Origin: Mycobacterium xenopi
GTDB taxonomy: Bacteria; Actinomycetota; Actinomycetes; Mycobacteriales; Mycobacteriaceae
Direction of reading: 5' to 3'
Assembly (NCBI RefSeq): GCF_009936235.1
Contig: NZ_AP022314.1
Location: forward strand, 3,658,001-3,722,000
Length of the DNA: 64,000 nt
Position 1 is the first letter of the stretch. Each line of letters opens with the position of its first letter. Both the position numbers and the translations under genes were made by a program. Below the pieces are notes generated by a model, which saw only the letters and a list, made by a program, of their open reading frames with translations, was not told where the DNA came from and ran no database searches. Below, piece by piece: positions 55,926 to 64,000 of this stretch.

Positions 55926-57023
55926 ATGGATAGCCAGCCGCCGTTCGTGCTAAGCGGGCCGAGCGGTGTGCTCATCGCCGACGGGGTCGAACGCCGCTTC
56001 TCGGACGTGTTCGCCGCACAGGCCGCGCTGCGCGCTGGCCATACACCAATAGTGCTGGGCGCGTTGCCATTTGACATCAGCCAACCCGCTGCGTTGATAG
56101 TGCCCCGGGCAGTGCGGCACGCCGAGACGCTGCCCGACTGGCCGAGCGGTCCGCTGCCGGCGGTGCGCGTCGCCGCCGCGATCCCGTCTCCTGAGCAGCA
56201 CCGCACCCCCGTGCAGCAGGCACGAAACCGGATCGCCGCACCGGGCAGCACGCTGAGCAAGGTGGTGCTGGCCCGCGCGTTGCAACTGGTCGCCGACGCA
56301 CCACTGGACGCCCGGGCGATCCTGCGCCGGCTGGTCGCTGCCGACCCGGCCACCTACGGCTACCTCGTCGATTTGACACCGGGCGGCGGTCGATCCTCGG
56401 GTGCGACGCTAGTGGGCGCCAGCCCGGAACTGCTGGTCGCCCGCGACGGCGACCGGATAACCTGCCGCCCGTTCGCGGGATCCGCGCCGCGTGCCGCCGA
56501 TCCCCGACTAGACGAAGCCGCCGGCGCCGCATTGGCTAGTTCGGCCAAGAACCGTCACGAACACCAGCTGGTGGTCGACTCCATGCGCGCCGCGCTGCAG
56601 CCGTTGTGCGACGACCTGACAATCGCGCCGTCCCCTCAGCTTCGTCGCACCGCGACGGTATGGCATCTGAGTACCCCGATCAGCGGGCGGTTGCGCGATA
56701 GCTCAACCACCGCAATAGATTTGGCGTTGGCATTGCATCCAACACCTGCGGTCGGCGGTGTACCGACCAAGCAGGCATGCGAGCTGATCACCACGCTGGA
56801 AGGGGACCGCGGTTTCTATGCCGGGGCTGTGGGCTGGTGTGACGGACGCGGCGACGGGCGCTGGGTAGTGTCGATTCGCGGCGCGCAGCTGTCTGCCGAT
56901 CGCCGCGGCGTCCTCGCCCATGCGGGCGGAGGCATCGTCGCTGAATCCGACCCCGACGACGAAGTCGACGAGACCACAACGAAATTCGCGACCATCCTAG
57001 CCGCGCTGGGAGTCCAGCATTGA
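55926..57023 (+). CDS. entC: Isochorismate synthase-like EntC
   Basis: 365-residue chorismate-utilising enzyme. The general base Lys is in LSKVVLARAL near residue 118, with ASPELLVARDGDRITCRPFAG near 163, KNRHEHQLVVD near 207, HPTPAVGGVP near 275, and Mg-binding acidic AGGGIVAESDPDDE near 338. It would convert chorismate to isochorismate for menaquinone or siderophore (salicylate) synthesis. The acetyltransferase gene that I expect next from M. tuberculosis order (Rv3216) is absent. The following gene is the Rv3217c-like one. Confidence 0.88.
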   Translation: MDSQPPFVLSGPSGVLIADGVERRFSDVFAAQAALRAGHTPIVLGALPFDISQPAALIVPRAVRHAETLPDWPSGPLPAVRVAAAIPSPEQHRTPVQQARNRIAAPGSTLSKVVLARALQLVADAPLDARAILRRLVAADPATYGYLVDLTPGGGRSSGATLVGASPELLVARDGDRITCRPFAGSAPRAADPRLDEAAGAALASSAKNRHEHQLVVDSMRAALQPLCDDLTIAPSPQLRRTATVWHLSTPISGRLRDSSTTAIDLALALHPTPAVGGVPTKQACELITTLEGDRGFYAGAVGWCDGRGDGRWVVSIRGAQLSADRRGVLAHAGGGIVAESDPDDEVDETTTKFATILAALGVQH

Positions 57024-57085
57024 CCACCGGCCCCGCCACGAGGCGACACCGCCGCGATGATCCCGGCGCCCATCGAGGCCTTGGG

Positions 57086-57514
57086 CTAGCGTGCCTCGGG
57101 TTCGCAGTCGGCGGTGTCGGCCGAATCACGCCGACTGCCGGTCGCCCACCGCAGCGCAGACGGGCTAAACAGCAACACCAACGCCGTCACCGCGATGACC
57201 GCGACCGGGATTCCGAACAGCGGCCGGTGCGAGCCCACCCCGAGATACCAGGCCACCGGCAGCAGCAACAACTGAACGAACACCGCGAAGCCGCGACCCC
57301 AACGCTTGCCGTGCAGCAGCGCCCATCCAGCCGACAGCACACCGCCACCGAGGAGAACAAACCACACCGCGGTGCCAAAACCGTTGACGACGTGCTGGTC
57401 TGCACCGGCGAGGGCCCGCACCACCAGAACCGCGGCCACGGCCAAGCCCGCCGCGCCTTGCACGGCAACGATCAGGCCCGCGCCACGCACGGTAGCTGGG
57501 GCGCGTGATGTCAC
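57086..57514 (-). CDS. Small integral membrane protein (Rv3217c-like)
   Basis: 142-residue protein with four membrane helices (about residues 10-34, 43-60, 72-90 and 100-118) and a short charged tail. No catalytic motif. GTG 57514 is the only plausible start. It is divergent from the lipid kinase gene 35 bases away, so the gap must hold promoters for both. Confidence 0.82.
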   Translation of the reverse strand: MTSRAPATVRGAGLIVAVQGAAGLAVAAVLVVRALAGADQHVVNGFGTAVWFVLLGGGVLSAGWALLHGKRWGRGFAVFVQLLLLPVAWYLGVGSHRPLFGIPVAVIAVTALVLLFSPSALRWATGSRRDSADTADCEPEAR

Positions 57515-57549
57515 AGCGTCAGCGTAGCCAGCCAGTAGGCTGACTCCCC

Positions 57550-58527
57550 ATGCGCGCGGTGCTGATCGTCAATCCCACGGCCACCTCGACCACCCCGGCT
57601 GGGCGCGACTTGTTGGCGCACGCGCTGCGGAGCCGTCTTCAGCTGACCATCGAGCACACCACTCACCGCGGTCATGGCGGCGAGATCGCGCAGGCCGCCG
57701 CCGAAGCCGGAGTCGACGTGGTGGTCGTGCACGGTGGTGACGGCACGGTGAGCAACGTGGTCAACGGCTTGCTTGGCCGTCCAGGCCAGTTGCCGACCGG
57801 CCATATCCCCGCGCTGGCAGTGGTTCCGGGTGGATCGGCGAACGTGGCGGCCCGGTCACTGGGGATTTCGCCGGACCCGATCATTGCCACCAACCAACTC
57901 ATAGGGCTACTCGACGAGTATGGACACCAGCACAACTGGCGCCGGATCGGGGTGATTGACTGCGGCGAGCGGTGGGCCGTGCTCAACGCCGGTATGGGCG
58001 TCGACGCCGAGGTGGTGGCCGCTGTCGAGGCCCAGCGCGAGAAGGGGGTCAAGGTCACACCGCTGCGGTATTGGCGCGTGGCGGTGCCCACCACAGTGGC
58101 CTACGCCCGCCGTGAGCCCACCTTGACGCTGCGACTACCCGGCCGCGACCCCATCCCCGGCGTGCACTTCGTCTGGGTCACCAACACCAATCCGTGGACC
58201 TATAGCAACAACCGCCCGCTGTGGACCAACCCGGGCTGCACATTCGAATCCGGCCTCGGGGTGTTCGGCCTCACCAGCATGAAGGTGATCCCGACACTAC
58301 GACTCCTGCGCCAGATGCTGTCGAAACGACCAAAGCTGCAGGCCAAACAGCTCATTCGCGACGACGACGCCCCATGCCTGGAGGTCACCTGCACCGGCCC
58401 GCCGATCGCCAGCCAATTCGACGGGGACTATCTGGGGCTGCGGGAGCACATGACATTCCGCTCCGTCCCCGACGCGCTGGCAGTTGTCGCCCCACCCGCT
58501 AAAGCCCGCTCTGAGCTGCGGAAATAA
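57550..58527 (+). CDS. Diacylglycerol kinase-family lipid kinase (Rv3218-like)
   Basis: 325-residue DAGK-type kinase. The ATP-binding VVVHGGDGTVSNVVNGL lies near residues 59-75, PGGSANVAARSLGI near 97-110, and the second domain has GMGVDAEVV near 150 and the QFDGDYLGLREH C-terminal element. It phosphorylates a lipid or related alcohol, substrate unknown. It lies upstream of whiB1 with a 242-base gap. Confidence 0.87.
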   Translation: MRAVLIVNPTATSTTPAGRDLLAHALRSRLQLTIEHTTHRGHGGEIAQAAAEAGVDVVVVHGGDGTVSNVVNGLLGRPGQLPTGHIPALAVVPGGSANVAARSLGISPDPIIATNQLIGLLDEYGHQHNWRRIGVIDCGERWAVLNAGMGVDAEVVAAVEAQREKGVKVTPLRYWRVAVPTTVAYARREPTLTLRLPGRDPIPGVHFVWVTNTNPWTYSNNRPLWTNPGCTFESGLGVFGLTSMKVIPTLRLLRQMLSKRPKLQAKQLIRDDDAPCLEVTCTGPPIASQFDGDYLGLREHMTFRSVPDALAVVAPPAKARSELRK

Positions 58528-58605
58528 GCTGGCCGGCGCACGGACGGCGCAAATGCGGGGAGAGTGTAGTACAAATGGGTGTGGCTTGGGCTAACAGATC
58601 GCCAA

Positions 58606-58621
58606 AGTGAGATTGCCCACG
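58606..58621 (+). promoter_or_regulatory. CRP (cAMP receptor protein) binding site in whiB1 promoter
   Basis: AGTGAGATTGCCCACG, nearly identical to the CRP site I recall upstream of M. tuberculosis whiB1 (AGTGAGATAGCCCACG). It lies 149 bases before the whiB1 start and just upstream of a TTGACA at 58637-58642. CRP there links whiB1 to cAMP. Confidence 0.72.
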
Positions 58622-58730
58622 TGCTGACGTGCACTATTGACATCTGTTGAGCCTATGAAACGATCAAACGATCGCGTGCAACGGTACGGAAACATTCTTG
58701 TGCCCGCGTTAACAGCCGAAGAAAAACACC

Positions 58731-58750
58731 TGTGCGCACTGCTGCGCACA
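58731..58750 (+). promoter_or_regulatory. Hairpin directly upstream of whiB1 ribosome site
   Basis: TGTGCGCA/TGCGCACA, perfect 8-bp arms with a CTGC loop, ending 4 bases before the GAGGAG ribosome site (58755-58760). It could modulate translation or bind a protein. Confidence 0.5.
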
Positions 58751-58769
58751 TAGTGAGGAGTAACAACGT

Positions 58770-59024
58770 ATGGATTGGCGCCACAAGGCGGTCTGTCGCG
58801 ACGAGGACCCGGAGCTGTTCTTTCCGGTGGGGAACAGCGGGCCGGCACTCGCGCAGATCGCTGACGCGAAACTGGTCTGTAGCCGGTGCCCGGTGACCAC
58901 AGAGTGTCTCACCTGGGCGCTGGAAACTGGCCAGGACTCGGGCGTGTGGGGCGGAATGAGTGAAGACGAGCGGCGCGCGCTCAAGCGCCGCAACGCCCGG
59001 ACGAAAGCACGCACCGGAGTCTGA
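58770..59024 (+). CDS. whiB1: WhiB1, NO-responsive iron-sulfur transcription factor
   Basis: 84-residue WhiB1. The four cluster cysteines are Cys9, Cys37, Cys40 and Cys46, followed by the sigma-contacting GVWGGMSEDERRAL (58-71) and a basic DNA-binding tail KRRNARTKAR. The [4Fe-4S] form binds the primary sigma factor, and nitrosylated or apo forms bind DNA and repress. It is essential in M. tuberculosis. A CRP site and a hairpin lie upstream. The gene converges on pdtaS, separated by a long palindrome. Confidence 0.95.
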   Translation: MDWRHKAVCRDEDPELFFPVGNSGPALAQIADAKLVCSRCPVTTECLTWALETGQDSGVWGGMSEDERRALKRRNARTKARTGV

Positions 59025-59035
59025 CGGAGTTTCCG

Positions 59036-59072
59036 GTATTGCGGCCTCGACAATTTGTCGGGGCCGCAATAC
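59036..59072. terminator. Bidirectional terminator-like palindrome between whiB1 and pdtaS
   Basis: A 37-base palindrome: 18-base arms (GTATTGCGGCCTCGACAA against TTGTCGGGGCCGCAATAC) pairing at 17 positions plus a G-T wobble, with a one-base loop. It fills most of the 58-base gap between two convergent genes. No long T-run follows on either strand. Confidence 0.7.
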
Positions 59073-59082
59073 TGCGTGCGAG

Positions 59083-60582
59083 CTATTGCGCCGGCCGGGC
59101 GCGCCGACCAATCGGGACCCGCAACACCACCTCAGTGCCCCCAGTGGCCGCGGCCTGCATGTGCAGCGAGCCGTCAAGCTCCGCCGACACCAGCGTCCGC
59201 ACGATCTGCAAGCCCAGCCGATCCGACGCTTCCAGGCTGAACCCATCCGGCAGGCCCCGGCCGTTGTCGTGGACCACCACGTCTAGCCAGCGCGCCGAGC
59301 GCTCGGCATGGATCGTCACACATCCCTGAGCGGCCTCGGGGTCGAAGGCGTGCTCGATCGCGTTTTGCACCAGTTCGGTGATGACCATGATCAGCGCGGT
59401 GGCGCGATCGGAATCCAACACGCCCAGTGCGCCCACCCGGTTGACCCGGATCGGGGTGTCGACGCTGGCTACGTCGTTCATGATGGGCAGGATCCGGTCG
59501 ATCACCTCGTCGAGGTTGACCTGCTCGTCCACCGACATCGACAGCGCGTCGTGCACCAGCGCGATCGACGAGACTCGCCGCACCGACTCGAGCAGCGCTT
59601 CGCGCCCCTCCGGGTTGGTGGTGCGGCGTGCCTGCAGCCGCAGCAGTGCGGCCACGGTCTGCAGGTTGTTCTTGACCCGGTGGTGGATCTCGCGGATGGT
59701 GGCGTCCTTGGACATCAGCGCGCGGTCGCGGCGCTTGACCTCGGTGACGTCGCGGATTAGCACCGCGGCGCCGGCGGCGGAGCCGTGCACCACCAGCGGC
59801 AGCGTCCGCAGCAGCACAGTGGCGCCGCCGGCGTCGACCTCAATCCGCATGCTCGCACCGCCGGCCAACGAATCACGCACGTGCTCGGCCAGTTCATGCG
59901 CCTCGAACGGATCGGAAATCAGGGGACGGGTGACCTCAATAAGGTTGTGGCCCTCCAACTCTGACGTCAACCCCATTCGGTGATAGGCCGACAACGCGTT
60001 GGGGCTGGCATAGGACACGACGCCATCGTTGTCGAGGCGGATGAAGCCGTCACCGGCTCGCGGGCTGGAGCGCGCCATCGCGACGTCGCCCACGTTGGGA
60101 AACGTTCCCTCGGAGAGCATGTGGACGAGATGGGCGGCGCAGTCCAAATACGCGGTCTCTAGCGGGCTGGACTGGCGGTTGGCCGCCAGAGCCGTTTGGT
60201 GCGTGAGCACCGCCACCACTTGCTCGCCGTATCGCACCGGCACCGCTTCGACGTTAAGACCCCGCTGCTGCCACGAAAAATATTGTCCCGCATCGCGTTC
60301 CCGCCCGATGGTGCCGGAGGTAAACGCCGCGGCGACCAACGGAAGCTGGTCGGCGGAAACCACCGTGCCTACCGTGTCGGTCAGCAACACCGTCGGTGCG
60401 GTGTTGGGCCGGCATTGCGCGACGCACACCAGTGCGCCGTCGTCACGACGCACCCACATCAGGTAATCCGCGAACGACAAGTCGGCCAGCAGCTGCCACT
60501 CGCCCACGACCGCGTGCAGGTGGTCGACGGCATTGCCCGGCAAAACGGTGTGTTCGGCAAGCAGGTCACCGAGAGTCGACAT
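59083..60582 (-). CDS. pdtaS: PdtaS sensor histidine kinase
   Basis: 499-residue soluble sensor kinase: N-terminal GAF-like domain (about residues 1-150), a PAS domain (about 175-285, DGFIRLDNDGVVSYASPNALSAY), and a HisKA_2/HWE-type kinase domain. Phospho-His lies in IREIHHRVKNNLQTVAALL near residue 300, with HATPase motifs ELVQNAIEHAF and DNGRGLP. No membrane span is present. It phosphorylates the ANTAR response regulator PdtaR, which antiterminates target RNAs. PdtaR is not in this window. TTG/GTG alternatives are not needed because ATG 60582 gives the natural start. Confidence 0.92.
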   Translation of the reverse strand: MSTLGDLLAEHTVLPGNAVDHLHAVVGEWQLLADLSFADYLMWVRRDDGALVCVAQCRPNTAPTVLLTDTVGTVVSADQLPLVAAAFTSGTIGRERDAGQYFSWQQRGLNVEAVPVRYGEQVVAVLTHQTALAANRQSSPLETAYLDCAAHLVHMLSEGTFPNVGDVAMARSSPRAGDGFIRLDNDGVVSYASPNALSAYHRMGLTSELEGHNLIEVTRPLISDPFEAHELAEHVRDSLAGGASMRIEVDAGGATVLLRTLPLVVHGSAAGAAVLIRDVTEVKRRDRALMSKDATIREIHHRVKNNLQTVAALLRLQARRTTNPEGREALLESVRRVSSIALVHDALSMSVDEQVNLDEVIDRILPIMNDVASVDTPIRVNRVGALGVLDSDRATALIMVITELVQNAIEHAFDPEAAQGCVTIHAERSARWLDVVVHDNGRGLPDGFSLEASDRLGLQIVRTLVSAELDGSLHMQAAATGGTEVVLRVPIGRRARPAQ

Positions 60583-60619
60583 CGATAATTCCCGGCACCA
60601 ATTATGACGGCGTCAACGC

Positions 60620-60835
60620 TTAACTGATCACCGCGATGAGGTCCCCGGCCTGGATGACGTCGCCGACCGCCACGCTGACTTTGCTCACCGTGCCGGCCAC
60701 TTCCGCCAGAACCGGAATCTCCATCTTCATCGACTCCAGCAGTACCAGGGTGTCCCCCTCGCCGATTTGATCGCCCTCGTTGACCATGACTTCCAGCACG
60801 CTGGCCACGATCTCCGCCCGGACGTCCTCGGCCAT
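60620..60835 (-). CDS. Biotinylated/biotinyl-domain protein TB7.3
   Basis: 71-residue stand-alone biotinyl (BCCP-type) domain. The lysine accepting biotin lies in LLESMKMEIPV (near residue 37), and the hairpin repeat ends AVGDVIQAGDLIAVIS. It should act as a carboxyl carrier for an acyl-CoA carboxylase encoded elsewhere. ATG 60835 (AEDVRAEIVASV) is preferred to 60853. Confidence 0.92.
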   Translation of the reverse strand: MAEDVRAEIVASVLEVMVNEGDQIGEGDTLVLLESMKMEIPVLAEVAGTVSKVSVAVGDVIQAGDLIAVIS

Positions 60836-61097
60836 CATCACCCCGTTCGCCACTTAGCCGATGGTTTGCGCAGTCTTGCCGCTCCATCGAACCACACTCA
60901 GTCGTCGTTAGAGCGGTGAGTGGGCCGCGCGCCGACGGCACCGCGAGAGTAAGCAATCTCGAAGGTTAATAAGCGAATCTATAGAGTTCGATCCGTGATC
61001 GTGTCGTGTTCCGACTGTGATTCTTGAGCAGAATCGTTACCAAAGTGATTTCTGTGTCCGAAGCACATTCCGTGCCTCAGGAGTGAGGAGTATCCGG

Positions 61098-61577
61098 ATG
61101 TCCCTGAACACGTCTCCGAACCGGCGCACCCCGGTAGGCCGCGTCGCCGCCGGAGCAGGCCTGGTGCTGGCCACCGCTGGAGTGATCGCGTTCGGCAGCG
61201 GAGTTGCCGCTGCCTCTCCCCCGCCCACGCTCGTCGACGATCCGGCTCCCACTCCCGCGCCCGACCCGACCGCTGCGGTAAACGCCGCCAACGCGATCTT
61301 CGGGGTCCTCAATTCTCTGTTGAATTCGGTGCTGCCCGGTGCCGGTTCGCTGGTGCCCGAAACCTCCCCCGCCAGCCCCCTGTCGCCGGGCGTTGGCACC
61401 TACCCCAGCCCCCTATCGCCGGGCGTTGGCACCTACCCTGGCACGTTGTTGCCGGGCGGCGGCGGTTACCCCACCACGCCGTCGCCGGACGCGGGCGGTT
61501 ACCCGGGCTTGCTGTCACCGGGCACCAGCGGCTACCCCACCCCGCAAACCCCGGCACAGACCAGCCCGGTGGTATAG
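61098..61577 (+). CDS. Secreted Pro-rich protein with five 11-residue repeats
   Basis: 159 residues: signal peptide (about residues 1-40, cleavage near VAAA-S), a Pro-rich and Ala/Asn-rich mature region, then five tandem 11-residue repeats over residues 93-147, each ending G-x-YP (SPLSPGVGTYP twice, then GTLLPGGGGYP, TTPSPDAGGYP and GLLSPGTSGYP). A GAGTGAGGAG site precedes the ATG. No family is recognised. The tyrosine/proline repeats suggest a cell-wall or surface role, and repeat number may vary. Confidence 0.75.
   Translation: MSLNTSPNRRTPVGRVAAGAGLVLATAGVIAFGSGVAAASPPPTLVDDPAPTPAPDPTAAVNAANAIFGVLNSLLNSVLPGAGSLVPETSPASPLSPGVGTYPSPLSPGVGTYPGTLLPGGGGYPTTPSPDAGGYPGLLSPGTSGYPTPQTPAQTSPVV
61374..61538. 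repeat. 33-bp coding repeats (five copies)
   Basis: Five in-frame 33-base units encoding the 11-residue YP repeats. The first two are nearly identical at DNA level (one synonymous CTG/CTA change visible), showing a recent duplication. Confidence 0.8.
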
Positions 61578-61645
61578 CCGAGCGCCGACCGAGCCCGACG
61601 CCGTGAAAGACTAGGCCACAAGGCATACCGCAAGGAGGTTCATCC

Positions 61646-61726
61646 ATGGCCAAGCGTGGCCGCAAGAAGCGCGACCGCAAGCACAGCAAGGCCAATCACG
61701 GCAAGCGGCCCAACGCGGGCGGCTAG
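61646..61726 (+). CDS. 50S ribosomal protein bL37
   Basis: 26-residue protein MAKRGRKKRDRKHSKANHGK... ending RPNAGG, matching the tiny basic mycobacterial ribosomal protein bL37 seen in ribosome structures. A perfect AAGGAGG site precedes the ATG by 7 bases. Its stop overlaps the rshA stop tail to tail in CTAG (61723-61726). It is easily missed because of its size. Confidence 0.88.
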   Translation: MAKRGRKKRDRKHSKANHGKRPNAGG

Positions 61727-62010
61727 CCGCGGATGATCGTGGTCCGGCTGATCTCCAGGCGCAGCCGCTCGCGAAGATGCTCCGGGGCCTTTTCGCCTTT
61801 GCACTTCTTGGCGATCAGCGCTTTGATCCGCTCCTCGAGCCCGTAGTGGCGTAGACATTCGGGGCACGCCTCAAGGTGCTGGCGCAGCTTCCTTTTCGCG
61901 TCTGGAGTGCATTCACCGTCAAGCAGGGTCCAGATCTCGGCAATCACTTGCCGACAGTCGGCGTACATGTCCGGATCGGTGCTTCCACCGGAGCAGGAGA
62001 AGTCGCTCAC
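61723..62010 (-). CDS. rshA: RshA, zinc-binding anti-sigma factor of SigH
   Basis: 95-residue anti-sigma factor with the ZAS signature HLEACPEC (His45, Cys49, Cys52) preceded by Asp/Cys-rich MYADCRQVI. It binds SigH in reducing conditions and releases it when the cysteines are oxidised or the protein is phosphorylated. Its start overlaps the sigH stop by 4 bases (ATGA), the usual coupling of this pair. Confidence 0.93.
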   Translation of the reverse strand: MSDFSCSGGSTDPDMYADCRQVIAEIWTLLDGECTPDAKRKLRQHLEACPECLRHYGLEERIKALIAKKCKGEKAPEHLRERLRLEISRTTIIRG

Positions 62011-62675
62011 GACGACACCTCCTCAGCTGTCTGATCGCCGCGAATGAACCCGCGCTCCTTGGCCACATTGGCCAGCAGTCCACGCAGCTGACGCCTGCCG
62101 CGGTGAAGCCGCGACATCACCGTGCCGATCGGCGTATCCATGATCTCGGCGATCTCCTTGTACGGGAAGCCCTCGACGTCGGCCAGGTACACCGCCATCC
62201 GGAATTCTTCAGGCAACGCCTGCAGCGCTTCCTTGATCTCGGTGTCGGGGAGCGCCTCGAGAGCTTCGACCTCCGCTGAGCGCAGGCCAGTCGAGGAGTG
62301 CTCGGCGTTGGCGGCAAGTTGCCAGTCGGTGATCTCCTCGGTCGGGTACTGCGAGGGCTGCCGCTGCTTCCTGCGGTAGTTGTTGATGTAGGTGTTTGTC
62401 AGGATGCGGTAAAGCCAGGCCTTGAGATTCGTGCCCTCGCGGAACGACCGGAATCCGGCGTAAGCCTTGACCATGGTCTCCTGAAGCAGATCCTCAGCAT
62501 CGGCCGGATTGCGGGTCAGGCGTAATGCACCGCCGTAGAGCTGGTCCAGCAAGGGAATCGCGTCGCGTTCAAAACGCGCCGTCAACTCGTCGTCTGTTTC
62601 ATCGGATCGGGCCGGCGCAGTGGATCTGCCGGCCTCCGCGATGTCTTGCCCGGTCGTGTCGTCGCTGTCGGCCAT
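62007..62675 (-). CDS. sigH: SigH, ECF sigma factor for oxidative and heat stress
   Basis: 222-residue ECF sigma factor: region 2 (ERDAIPLLDQLYGGALRLT, DAEDLLQETMVKAY, LKAWLYRILTNTYIN) and region 4 (LPEEFRMAVYLADVEGFPYKEIAEIM, GTVMSRLHRGRRQLRGLL). It directs transcription of thioredoxin, heat-shock and sigma genes from GGAAT/GTT-type promoters and is held by RshA. ATG 62675 (ADSDDTTGQD) gives the usual length. An in-frame extension to 62792 exists and might be used from an upstream promoter. Confidence 0.93.
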   Translation of the reverse strand: MADSDDTTGQDIAEAGRSTAPARSDETDDELTARFERDAIPLLDQLYGGALRLTRNPADAEDLLQETMVKAYAGFRSFREGTNLKAWLYRILTNTYINNYRRKQRQPSQYPTEEITDWQLAANAEHSSTGLRSAEVEALEALPDTEIKEALQALPEEFRMAVYLADVEGFPYKEIAEIMDTPIGTVMSRLHRGRRQLRGLLANVAKERGFIRGDQTAEEVSS

Positions 62676-62889
62676 CTTCGTTAGCACAGTCCCTTCTGCC
62701 GCGGTGCCGCCGAAGAGCCCCCACAGCGACACCTGACGCTCGAGGCAGCGAGCCGACTGCTCGTTTTCCAGCAGGCTCATCGCTGCTGACACCCGACGCC
62801 CCTCCCCAATCTAGAGGTTGTGACCGACAGATTGTTCTCCGCGGATCGCCCGCCACCGCGAGCTGCGCCGCAGATGAACCGCATGAGTC

Positions 62890-62916
62890 AACAGCATTAA
62901 GCATTCCGCTATTTCC
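62890..62916 (-). promoter_or_regulatory. Candidate SigH-type promoter upstream of sigH
   Basis: Minus strand GGAAAT (62916-62911), 17 bases, TGTT (62893-62890), compatible with the SigH consensus GGAA(T/C)...GTT. It lies 215 bases before the chosen sigH ATG and 98 before the longer-frame ATG. Autoregulation of sigH would be expected. The match is imperfect. The remaining part of the 317-base gap 62676-62992 shows no gene. Confidence 0.4.
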
Positions 62917-62992
62917 GGTGTCGTATTTGGCGATAAACACGCAAATCCCGACCGCTGGTCGAAGCCGATCCGCGTGGCGTTAGTGTGACGCC

Positions 62993-63841
<849 letters not shown>

Positions 63842-63846
63842 GAGGT

Positions 63847-64000
63847 CTACAGCAGGGTTGGCTGTTCGGGTTGCGGCTCGACCGGCTCGATCAGGTCAGG
63901 TCCGTTGTTGCGGACATTGTTGACCAACGTCGATATCTGGCGCATACGGATACCACGCACGTCCGGCGGACGCGTCAACAGTTGCGGGTCCGGCGGGGCG
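63847..64000 (-). CDS. C-terminal part of an unidentified gene (runs off the window)
   Basis: On the minus strand the frame from 64000 encodes APPDPQLLTRPPDVRGIRMRQ... ending EQPTLL and stopping TAG at 63847. Length and codon use are coding-like, and it stops 5 bases after the opposing SDR gene. The 51 residues visible are not recognised. The start lies beyond the window. Confidence 0.55.
   Translation of the reverse strand, partial: APPDPQLLTRPPDVRGIRMRQISTLVNNVRNNGPDLIEPVEPQPEQPTLL

Overview
The window is about 64 kb of high-GC DNA from a mycobacterium. The evidence is the paired whiB7/uvrD2, whiB1/pdtaS, sigH/rshA, adnA/adnB and moxR/DUF58 loci, a 53-bp MIRU-type repeat, GTG/TTG starts and many 4-bp ATGA gene overlaps. 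From memory, gene order follows M. tuberculosis from about Rv3162c to Rv3224. However, an 18-kDa-antigen heat-shock island sits between adnA and lipV, and other accessory genes are inserted. This points to a non-tuberculous, probably slow-growing Mycobacterium. No database search was possible, so ortholog names come from recognising the sequences.

Layout. 1-6.2 kb is accessory lipid/steroid-type metabolism: a broken SDR, a secretory lipase, an AveC-like membrane protein with a tiny coupled partner, an amidohydrolase stump, a tandem-domain TetR regulator and a 3-alpha-HSD-like SDR. 6.3-10.5 kb (minus) is a MoxR-DUF58-DUF4129 operon in which every junction is a 4-bp overlap. 10.6-13.4 kb is a decayed insertion (SRPBCC, split HNH, broken methyltransferase, VOC). 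13.5-21.3 kb holds Rv3167c-Rv3171c-like genes with an FMO/BVMO and an FadB4-like reductase inserted. 21.4-22.2 kb holds an LCP-gene remnant, a small secreted protein and initiator tRNA with terminator. 22.3-30.2 kb is the conserved UPF0182, PDZ/Lon protease, DUF2342, TOMM-type protein and ABC1 kinase block.

30.2-41.8 kb covers antibiotic response and DNA repair: whiB7 with its leader peptide and attenuator, uvrD2, mycoredoxin, nudC, a K+ channel, and adnB/adnA. 41.8-44.0 kb is the stress island (J-domain protein, Hsp18, HspR-like MerR, ANTAR protein). 44.1-54.1 kb runs lipV, an alkyltransferase-like protein, a kinase-like protein, moeZ, a DUF3152 protease, a TetR regulator, DUF3107, an MmpS-like protein, a ferritin-like protein, rhlE (with an upstream ORF) and an Rv3212-like anchor protein. 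54.1-64 kb holds a ParA-like ATPase whose start abuts a five-copy MIRU array, gpm2, entC, a lipid kinase, whiB1, pdtaS, the TB7.3 biotinyl protein, a repeat-bearing secreted protein, the 26-residue ribosomal protein bL37, rshA-sigH and an SDR.

A striking global feature is at least twelve one-base indels, all in short G/C runs. They split an SDR, an HNH gene, a methyltransferase, aofH, adnB, adnA and an Rv3205c-like gene. Several share the same change (CCGGCG to CCGCG). The pattern fits consensus sequencing error at least as well as true gene decay, so those pseudogene calls are conditional.
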